Assembly: GCA_947647645.1 (NCBI GenBank)
Contig: CANSLE010000130.1
Span: 1-6,850, forward strand
Source: an uncultured Microbacterium sp.
Lineage (GTDB): Bacteria > Actinomycetota > Actinomycetes > Actinomycetales > Microbacteriaceae
Reading direction: 5' to 3'
DNA length: 6,850 bases
Shown piece by piece: positions 1 through 5,075 of this stretch. Each line of letters opens with the position of its first letter. Position 1 is the stretch's first letter. The position numbers and the translations under genes are program-made. The notes beneath the pieces were generated by a model. It was not told the DNA's origin, searched no databases, and saw nothing but the letters and a program-made list of their open reading frames with translations.

Positions 1-228
1 GGCGTCGGTGCGGGTCGCGAACGACTCCGCGCCGAGGTCGATGTCGACGCCGGCGAGCGTGCCCCGCCGCAGAAGACCGCCCACCGCGGAGTCCGCGTCG
101 ACGACGATCACGCGATGACCGGCACGGGCGAGGTCGTGCGCCACGACGAGACCGCCCATGCCGGCGCCGACGACGATGACGTCGGCATCGGTTCCGTGGT
201 GCGGACCGTGGTCGCGGGCGCTCGTCAC
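1..228 (-). CDS. hemY: Porphyrinogen oxidase HemY/CgoX, N-terminal part (runs off the left edge)
   Basis: This FAD enzyme oxidises coproporphyrinogen III to coproporphyrin III in Gram-positive bacteria (older annotations: protoporphyrinogen oxidase, hemG). Only the first 76 codons are visible. From a GTG start they read VTSARDHGPHHGTDAD and then a strand-loop-helix VIVVGAGMGGLV, the dinucleotide-binding GxGxxG at about residues 20-25. A second strand ends in acidic residues (VIVVDAD), as expected for binding the FAD ribose. This is followed by VGG and an LGAES segment usual in the amine-oxidase/HemY fold. The GTG is chosen because it overlaps the hemE TGA as GTGA and has a GGAG (237-240) eight bases upstream, which suggests translational coupling. 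The sequence alone shows an FAD oxidoreductase; the specific assignment comes from the partner hemE. Assignment to the coproporphyrin route is family and phylum knowledge. Confidence 0.85.
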   Translation of the reverse strand, partial: MTSARDHGPHHGTDADVIVVGAGMGGLVVAHDLARAGHRVIVVDADSAVGGLLRRGTLAGVDIDLGAESFATRTDA

Positions 229-1349
229 CGTGCGGACTCCGCGGGCGCGCGCCAGTCGTGCACCGTGCGCACGAGGTCCGTGAGGACCGCGGGGTCGGTG
301 TTCATCGGCACGCCGTGGCCGAGGTTGAACACGTGGGCGCGCGCGGCGAGCCCGGCATCGAGGGCGGCGTGCGCGGCACGGCGCCGCACGTCCTCGGGCG
401 CGAACAGCAGGGCGGGATCGAGGTTCCCCTGCACGGTGACGTCGCGACCGATGCGGGCCACGGCGTCGTCGAGGTCGACGCGGTAGTCGACGCCGAGCGC
501 ATCGACCCCGATCGAGGCCATGTCGAAGAGGATCTCGCCGGTACCGACGCCGAAGTGGATGAGCGGCACGTCGAGGCCCTCGCTGCGCAGGGCGCGGACG
601 GGCTCCAGGGCCGCGGCGGATGCCGGGAGCACCGCGCGCCGGTAGTCGACCGGGGCGAGCGCGCCCGCCCACGAGTCGAACAGCTGCGCCGCGCTGGCGC
701 CGGCACGAACCTGCAGCGCGAGGAAACGTCCGGTGACATCGGCGAGCCAGGCGGTGAGGTCGGCCCAGGCCGCGGGGTCGGAGTGGATGAGGCTTCGGGC
801 ACCGAGGTGGTCCTTGGACGGGCCGCCCTCGACGAGGTAGGCCGCCAGGGTGAACGGCGCGCCGGCGAAGCCGATGAGCGGAAGCGTCTCGCCGCGGCGC
901 TCGCCCTCCTCCGCCAGCATGGCGACGGTGCGCTGCACGGCCTCGATGACCGCGTCGCCGCGCTCCTCCACCAGGGCCGGATCGATCCGCACGAGCTCGG
1001 CGATCTCCGCCGCCGTTCGGACCGGGTGACGGAAGACGGGGCCGCGGCCGGCCGCGATCTCGACCTCCACGCCGACGAGGTGCAGCGGCACGATGATGTC
1101 GCTGAAGAAGACCGCGGCATCCACACCGTGGCGCCGCACCGGCTGCATCGTGATCTCGCTCGCGAGTTCGGGGGTCAGGCAGGCGTCGAGCATCGTGCCC
1201 GTCGCGCGCAGCGCCCGGTACTCGGGCAGGGAGCGACCGGCCTGTCGCATGAACCAGACGGGCGTGATGTCCGGACGATCGCCGCGCAGGGCACGGACCA
1301 GACCTGACGTAGAGGTGCCGTGCGCGGTCAGGGGGTGCGCAGCGGCAAT
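225..1349 (-). CDS. hemE: Uroporphyrinogen decarboxylase, HemE (start codon uncertain, possibly ATT)
   Basis: HemE decarboxylates the four acetate groups of uroporphyrinogen III to give coproporphyrinogen III in the cytoplasm, without a cofactor. Family landmarks are clear. Counting from the internal Met at 1250 they are MRQAGRSLPEYR (1-12, substrate-binding Arg residues), FFSDIIVP with the catalytic Asp at 51, Tyr138 in LAAYLVEGG, Ser193 in FDSWAG, and His312 in FNLGHGVPMNTDP. The Met at 1250 cannot be the true start: the frame continues upstream with DITPVWF, and PVWF is part of the same conserved motif, preceded by a plausible HPLTAHGTSTSGLVRALRGDRP. No ATG, GTG or TTG lies in frame between 1250 and the upstream TAA near 1402. 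The best-placed candidates are ATT at 1349 (374 residues, used here) and ATC at 1361-1367 behind GGGAG (1369-1373). The stop overlaps the start of hemY. Confidence 0.93.
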   Translation of the reverse strand: MAAAHPLTAHGTSTSGLVRALRGDRPDITPVWFMRQAGRSLPEYRALRATGTMLDACLTPELASEITMQPVRRHGVDAAVFFSDIIVPLHLVGVEVEIAAGRGPVFRHPVRTAAEIAELVRIDPALVEERGDAVIEAVQRTVAMLAEEGERRGETLPLIGFAGAPFTLAAYLVEGGPSKDHLGARSLIHSDPAAWADLTAWLADVTGRFLALQVRAGASAAQLFDSWAGALAPVDYRRAVLPASAAALEPVRALRSEGLDVPLIHFGVGTGEILFDMASIGVDALGVDYRVDLDDAVARIGRDVTVQGNLDPALLFAPEDVRRRAAHAALDAGLAARAHVFNLGHGVPMNTDPAVLTDLVRTVHDWRAPAESAR

Positions 1350-1352
1350 GGC

Positions 1353-1417
1353 GGAGGTGATGATGATGCTCCCGGTGGGACGGAGTGACGGAGGCGTTAA
1401 TCGTTATACTAACCTCG
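1353..1417. promoter_or_regulatory. Divergent hemE/hemA control region
   Basis: This stretch is visibly AT-richer than both flanking genes. On the + strand TATACT (1405-1410) matches the sigma-70/SigA -10 pattern and would start a hemA transcript near 1417, about 33 bases before GTG 1450. No good -35 is visible: a GTGACG at 1385-1390 is only 14 bases upstream, which is too close. The opposite strand offers TATAAC at 1408-1403 for hemE, also with a poor -35. The two -10 elements would overlap, so binding for one gene may exclude the other. A GTTA/TAAC inverted repeat (1403-1413) covers them. On the + strand GGAGGTGA (1353-1360) is a textbook ribosome binding site, five bases before an ATG at 1366 in the hemA frame. 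Confidence 0.5.
1403..1417. promoter_or_regulatory. Possible operator: GTTA-N3-TAAC inverted repeat over the -10 elements
   Basis: GTTATACTAACCT contains inverted arms GTTA (1403-1406) and TAAC (1410-1413). The core resembles the DtxR/IdeR iron box, whose symmetric core is GTTAG-S-CTAAC. The right half (CTAACCT) matches well, but the left flank (AATC where the box has TTAG) does not. Roughly 11-12 of 19 positions agree, so it is at most a degenerate iron box. Iron control of heme synthesis would make biological sense, but this is inference. Confidence 0.22.
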
Positions 1418-1449
1418 TTCCCTTCCGTTCGATCCACGACTGGACCCGC

Positions 1450-2760
1450 GTGCTCGTCTGCCTCTCCGCCCATCAGCGCACCACCCCCCTCGAGGCGTTG
1501 GAGCGGCTGTCGGTCGTCGGAGACGCGGTCGCGACCGATCTGACCGCCGCGCACGAGAGCATTCGCGGAGCGGTCGTCCTGGCGACGTGCAACCGTTTCG
1601 AGGCGTACTTCGATCTGGCCGACGGTCCCGAGGACGCGTCCCCCCTGCCGGCGATGGATGCCGCGATGGAGCGCCTCGCCGATCTGTCGGCGCTCCCGTT
1701 CCGGGACGTCCGCGAGACGGTCGAGTTCGCGCACGGCAACCACGTGGCGCAGCACCTCTTCTCGGTGGCCTCCGGTCTCGATTCCGTCGCCGTCGGGGAG
1801 GACGAGATCGCCGGTCAGGTGCGTCGCGCCCTCGACGCCGCGCGACGGGAGGGCGTGACGACCGCTCCCCTCGAGCACCTGTTCCAGCGCGCGACCGAGA
1901 CGTCGCGCGCGGTCAAGAACTCGACGAAGCTCGGCGAGTCCGGCCGATCGCTCGTGCGCCTGGCCGTCGAGCTGGCGGGATCGCGCGTCGGGTCGTGGGA
2001 GGGCGCCCGGGTCCTGCTCGTCGGTACGGGGCGCTACGCCGCGGCATCCCTGGCAGCCCTGCGCGACGTCGGCGCGGTGGACATCCGCGTGCACTCGCGG
2101 TCGGGACGGGACCGCTTCGCGAAGCGCGAGCACCTGACCCCCGTCGCCGCCGAGGACTTCGCCGCCGAGGCGGCGCACGCCGACGTCGTCGTCACCTGCA
2201 CGACGACCACCGACACCTACGCGCTCGACGTCGAGAACCACGGCGCCGCACGCGCGGGCGTCACGACACCGCAGCTGATCATCGACCTGGGGATGCCGCG
2301 AAACGTCGATCCGGGCCTGCGATCGCTTCCGGAGATCGAACTGCTCGACCTCGACACGATCCGCGTCCACGCGCCGATCGACGAGTTCGCCACCATCGGC
2401 GAGGCGCGCCTCATCGTGCAGACCGCGGCGCAGCGCCACGCGATGGCCCGGCGTGTGCACGACGTGGCGCCGGCCGTCGTCCACATGCGCACTCACGTGC
2501 AGGCGGTGCTCGACCGGGAGATCGAGCGGGCGCGCTCGCGCGGAGCCGGCGCCGAGACGGAAGCCGCTCTCCGCCACTTCTCCGGCGCGTTGCTGCACGG
2601 CCTCATCTCGCAGGGGCACACGCTCGCCGCCGCCGGGTCGGGCACCGCTTGGAGGACCGCCGTCGACACCGTCTTCCCGACGGGAGCCGTTGCACACGCG
2701 GGGACCGGCGTCTCCGGCGGCGCCGACAACGACAGCAGCGGCGTCGGCGGCCGCGGATGA
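1450..2760 (+). CDS. hemA: Glutamyl-tRNA reductase, HemA
   Basis: HemA reduces glutamyl-tRNA(Glu) with NADPH to glutamate-1-semialdehyde, the first committed step of tetrapyrrole synthesis by the C5 route. From GTG 1450 the protein has 436 residues, normal for the family. The catalytic domain opens LVCLSAHQRTTPLEALERLS and carries the thioester-forming Cys47 in LATCNRFEAYF. The tRNA/substrate motif HLFSVASGLDSVAVGEDEI spans about 102-120. The NADPH-binding loop is VLLVGTGRYA (188-197), a GxGxxA variant of the usual GAGEMG. IIDLGMPRNVDP is the conserved end of that domain, and a helical dimerisation domain follows. The start is set by homology: GluTRs begin just before this first strand. An alternative ATG at 1366 has a perfect ribosome binding site and would add 28 residues, but those codons have unusually low third-position GC, so I judge them non-coding. 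The stop overlaps the next gene by four bases (ATGA). Confidence 0.94.
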   Translation: MLVCLSAHQRTTPLEALERLSVVGDAVATDLTAAHESIRGAVVLATCNRFEAYFDLADGPEDASPLPAMDAAMERLADLSALPFRDVRETVEFAHGNHVAQHLFSVASGLDSVAVGEDEIAGQVRRALDAARREGVTTAPLEHLFQRATETSRAVKNSTKLGESGRSLVRLAVELAGSRVGSWEGARVLLVGTGRYAAASLAALRDVGAVDIRVHSRSGRDRFAKREHLTPVAAEDFAAEAAHADVVVTCTTTTDTYALDVENHGAARAGVTTPQLIIDLGMPRNVDPGLRSLPEIELLDLDTIRVHAPIDEFATIGEARLIVQTAAQRHAMARRVHDVAPAVVHMRTHVQAVLDREIERARSRGAGAETEAALRHFSGALLHGLISQGHTLAAAGSGTAWRTAVDTVFPTGAVAHAGTGVSGGADNDSSGVGGRG

Positions 2761-3713
2761 CACGCGTCACGCTCCGCGACGTCGCCGCGCGGGCGGGGGT
2801 GTCGACGGCGGCGATCAGCCAGGCTCTCAACGGCCGCGGCAACCTCAGCGCGCAGACGCGCGAGCGCATCAAGGCGGTGGCGTCCGAGCTGGGCTACGCG
2901 CCCAACAAGCATGCGAGCGCGCTGCGCAGCGGCCGCACGATGTCGATCGGCTTCGTGATGGCGGCGAACTCGCTGCAGGACGGTCGACGTGCGCTGCAGC
3001 GGGCGCGACAGCTCGACGCGCTCGTCGACGCGGGCGCGACGCGCGGCTTCACGGTCACGGTCCTGCCCGACAGCCGTCCCGACCTCCTCTCGGGCGCGCA
3101 GATCGACGCGCTGTACTTCCCGGATCCCGCCGATGATCGAACGATCCTGCGCGACGCGGTGGCCGCCGGCATCCCCGTCGCGGCGAACGACCTCACCGTC
3201 CCCGGCGGCGTGCTGACGATCCGCACCGGCTACGCCGCAGCCGTCCGCGCAGGTCTGGCGCACCTCGCGGAGGCGGGGGCGCAGCGCATCGGCTTCCTCG
3301 TCGACGAGAGCGAAGTCCCCCGCGACCAGCTCGGCGAGAGCGCGTACCTCGCCTGGAGCGCCGTCAACGGGCGCACGCCGCTGGTGGCCCGGGTGGATGC
3401 CGGGCGCCGTCGGCTCGTGCCCGCGCTGCACGAGCTGCGGGACGCGGCGGTCGACGCCGTCTTCGCATACTGCGAGGAGGGGCCCGAGATCTACCTGCAT
3501 CTGGAGGAGATCGGGACGGTCATGCCGCGCGACCTCCAGTTGCTGGTCCTCTGCACGATCGACTGCGAGATGAACGCCCGTCTGGGCATCACCCACCTGT
3601 GCCTGCACCCGGAGAAGGCGCCCGAGGTCATGTTCGCCGCGCTCGATGCCGGACAGACGCCGCGTTCGATCGAGCTGCCCTTCGAGCTCGTCCGCGGCGC
3701 GACCACACGCTGA
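2757..3713 (+). CDS. LacI-family transcriptional regulator
   Basis: The protein has 318 residues and a standard LacI DNA-binding head: TLRDVAARAGVSTAAISQALNG at 5-26 is the helix-turn-helix. The third helix ends in IKAVASELGYAPNKHASALRSGRT (38-61), which includes the hinge. The C-terminal part is a divergent periplasmic-binding-like sensor: LPDSRPDLLSGAQIDALYFP, AAAVRAGLAHLAEAGAQRIGFL and a final GITHLCLHPEKAPEVMFAAL...IELPFELVRGATTR. The last stretch aligns in pattern with the LTTV-P...LP-ELV-R-ST end of LacI proteins. It is slightly shorter than the usual 330-350 residues. The ATG sits inside the hemA stop with no clear ribosome binding site, so translation is probably coupled to hemA. No sugar-uptake or catabolic gene lies nearby, so neither effector nor targets can be named. 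Control of heme genes is possible but is only a guess from position. Confidence 0.9.
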   Translation: MTRVTLRDVAARAGVSTAAISQALNGRGNLSAQTRERIKAVASELGYAPNKHASALRSGRTMSIGFVMAANSLQDGRRALQRARQLDALVDAGATRGFTVTVLPDSRPDLLSGAQIDALYFPDPADDRTILRDAVAAGIPVAANDLTVPGGVLTIRTGYAAAVRAGLAHLAEAGAQRIGFLVDESEVPRDQLGESAYLAWSAVNGRTPLVARVDAGRRRLVPALHELRDAAVDAVFAYCEEGPEIYLHLEEIGTVMPRDLQLLVLCTIDCEMNARLGITHLCLHPEKAPEVMFAALDAGQTPRSIELPFELVRGATTR

Positions 3714-4139
3714 GTCTCGGGTCCGGCTGGGGTCGCGGCGCAGCGCAGTGCGCAACTCCTCCACAATCGCGGACACTGCCCGCGCCACGCCCGATATTCC
3801 GGGCATCCGCCTCCGGTCCACCGTGATCCAGGAGGAGTTAGGTACGTCGGAGGCCGCCCTTACGACGTCAGGATGCCCACGCTCGGAACCTCGCACAGAT
3901 TCTCTGCGTCTCGCTGGCCGTCGTGCTCATCTCGCGCATCGCGCGCACACCGGTCCCCGAACGCAGTCAGATCGATGCCGAGCGCCCCGCACAGCGGGAA
4001 CTCCCAGCGCAGTGCATGGTCCTTCGCGGCCACGACGTGGAAGACCCCTCGCCGGGCCACTCGGCATCCCCGCGACGGTGGGTGCGTCAGAGGGGTGCAC
4101 CGGGCGCGTCCACCGGTTCCCCGCGCTCGTCGGCGCCCA
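3714..4139. other. Convergent intergenic region without a convincing gene
   Basis: This 426-base stretch lies between the ends of the lacI-family gene (+) and tatD (-). It holds an unremarkable five-base-pair hairpin, GCCCG/CGGGC (3789-3793 with 3800-3804). No T-run follows on either strand, so it is not a convincing terminator. It also holds a 17-codon ORF touching the tatD stop, and minus-strand reading frames that look faintly protein-like in three different phases. Three copies of the GGATGCC/GGCATCC heptamer occur here (3802, 3871, 4063). I see no tRNA, transposase end or target-site duplication. Confidence 0.7.
3860..4060 (-). pseudogene. Possible gene remnant or small hypothetical ORF
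   Basis: From a GTG at 4060 this frame encodes 66 residues including FHVVAAKDHALRWEFPLCG and ALGIDLTAFGD, ending NLCEVPSVGILTS before TAA. It has moderately GC-rich third positions and a more natural amino-acid mix (W, F, L, I, V, few runs of R/P/S) than the shadow frames around it. There is no ribosome binding site, and the frame stays open upstream into tatD without a good start. A second protein-like stretch (WITVDRRRMPGISGVARAV and IVEELRTALRRDP) lies further along the same strand near 3735-3835 in another phase. Together they could be a decayed gene once placed after tatD. I do not recognise the family. Chance is a real alternative. Confidence 0.25.
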
Positions 4140-4140
4140 T
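4087..4140 (-). CDS. Tiny 17-codon ORF coupled to the tatD stop (doubtful)
   Basis: The tatD TGA overlaps an ATG (TGATG), which opens MGADERGEPVDAPGAPL followed by TGA. Nearly all its codons end in G or C, like real genes here. Such a junction usually marks a translationally coupled next gene, yet this one ends after 17 residues. It may be the stump of a gene truncated downstream, a small protein, or chance. Confidence 0.18.
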   Translation of the reverse strand: MGADERGEPVDAPGAPL

Positions 4141-5018
4141 CAGTCCTCGAACGCGCCGTACACCTCCAGCGTGTTCGCGGCCAGCTGGGCGCACAGCTCG
4201 TCGAGCGGCATCCCCAGTTCCGCGGCCATGAAACGCACCGTCACCGGGATCAGATACGGCGCGTTCGGCCGACCGCGCAGCGGCGTGGGCGTGAGGAACG
4301 GCGCATCCGTTTCGACCAGGATCCGCTCACGCGGCGTGACCGCCAACGCGTCGCGCAGGTTCTGCGCGTTCTTGAACGTGATGTTCCCGGCGAAGCTCAG
4401 CCAATAGCCGCGGTCGGCGGCGATGCGTGCCATGTCCTCATCGCCCGAGAAGCAATGGAACACTGTCCGCTCGGGGGCACCGACCCGCTCCAGCGTCTCG
4501 AGTACGGCCTCGTGCGCGTCGCGATCGTGGATCTGCATCGCGATGCCGTGTCTCTTCGCCAGCGCGATGTGCGCCTCGAAGCTCTCGAACTGCGCCGGAC
4601 GTCCCGCCTCGTCGGTGCGGAAGAAGTCCAGCCCCGTCTCCCCGATCGCCCGCACCCGCGGCTGCGCGGCGAGTTCGTCGATCACCGCGATCGCCTCGGC
4701 GAGCATGCCCTGCTCGGCATACGTCGGCGCCTCATTGGGATGGATCGCCACCGCCGCCAGCACACGAGGGTGGGATGCCGCGGCCCACGCCGACCAGCGG
4801 CTCGACTCGATGTCGCCGCCGGCCTGCACCGCGCCGACGACATTCACCGCGGCCGCGCGGCGCATCTGCTCATCGAGCGGCAATCCCTCGCCGTCCTCGA
4901 TCTCCAGATGCGTGTGGTTGTCGTACACCGCGACCGGCAGCGGGTCCGGCGCCGGCGGATAGGACACGTCGCGCGCGCTCTTCTCGCGCACCCGCACATA
5001 CGTCGACGGATCGGTCAT
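4140..5018 (-). CDS. tatD: TatD-family metal-dependent hydrolase / DNase
   Basis: The gene encodes a 292-residue TIM-barrel amidohydrolase of the TatD/YcfH/YjjV family. Characterised members are metal-dependent 3'-5' exonucleases and D-aminoacyl-tRNA-type hydrolases in the cytoplasm. The metal ligands are all present: HTH at 35-37 (DNHTHLEI), Glu127 in AIGETGLDFF, His164 in QIHDRDAHE, His188 in VFHCFSGD and Asp238 in VETDAPFLTP. The typical C-terminal RGRPNAP...NTLEVYG stretch is also there. An N-terminal extension of about 30 residues before the first strand is longer than in E. coli TatD. ATG 5018 is supported by GAGGAG at 5029-5034, ten bases upstream. It follows metG by 57 bases on the same strand, the usual actinobacterial arrangement. 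The next expected gene, rsmA (ksgA), is missing downstream. Confidence 0.93.
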   Translation of the reverse strand: MTDPSTYVRVREKSARDVSYPPAPDPLPVAVYDNHTHLEIEDGEGLPLDEQMRRAAAVNVVGAVQAGGDIESSRWSAWAAASHPRVLAAVAIHPNEAPTYAEQGMLAEAIAVIDELAAQPRVRAIGETGLDFFRTDEAGRPAQFESFEAHIALAKRHGIAMQIHDRDAHEAVLETLERVGAPERTVFHCFSGDEDMARIAADRGYWLSFAGNITFKNAQNLRDALAVTPRERILVETDAPFLTPTPLRGRPNAPYLIPVTVRFMAAELGMPLDELCAQLAANTLEVYGAFED

Positions 5019-5028
5019 CGCGTGTCCA

Positions 5029-5034
5029 CTCCTC
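5029..5034 (-). promoter_or_regulatory. Ribosome binding site of tatD
   Basis: Minus-strand GAGGAG lies ten bases before ATG 5018. It is part of a CGAGCGAAGCGAGGAG stretch next to an intergenic hairpin. This is the strongest ribosome binding site among the minus-strand genes of the window and supports the chosen tatD start. Confidence 0.6.
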
Positions 5035-5044
5035 GCTTCGCTCG

Positions 5045-5069
5045 TCGACCGGTGCGTGCACCGTGTCGA
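5045..5069. other. Hairpin in the metG-tatD gap
   Basis: TCGACCGGTG (5045-5054) pairs with 5059-5069 over ten base pairs, with one bulged T (5064) and a CGTG loop. No T-run follows in the direction of transcription, so a simple intrinsic terminator is unlikely. The adjoining CTCGCTTCGCTCGTCGACCGG text (5031 onward) resembles the small GC-rich palindromic repeats scattered between genes in Microbacteriaceae chromosomes. That resemblance is from memory and only one copy is in the window. Confidence 0.5.
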
Positions 5070-5075
5070 TGCGTC

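Noticed and set aside
258..1307. A 349-codon + strand frame antisense to hemE
   Set aside because: Low-complexity shadow of hemE with no recognisable domain; hemE on the other strand has all its catalytic residues.
1385..1390. -35 element GTGACG for hemA
   Set aside because: Only 14 bases separate it from the TATACT -10, too short for normal promoter spacing.
1397..1410. LacI-type operator with central CG in the hemE/hemA region
   Set aside because: The sequence around the CG is not symmetrical on inspection, with several mismatches in the first positions from the centre.
1093..1449. Longer hemA N-terminus from ATG 1093
   Set aside because: It lies inside the hemE reading frame on the other strand, and glutamyl-tRNA reductases begin just before the LVCLSAHQRT strand.
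3789..3804. Intrinsic terminator after the LacI-family gene
   Set aside because: The stem is only five base pairs and no T-run follows on either strand.
2493..3896. A 467-codon minus-strand frame across hemA and the LacI-family gene
   Set aside because: Most of it is the antisense shadow of two well-supported genes. Only the first part, in the intergenic region, was kept as possible debris.
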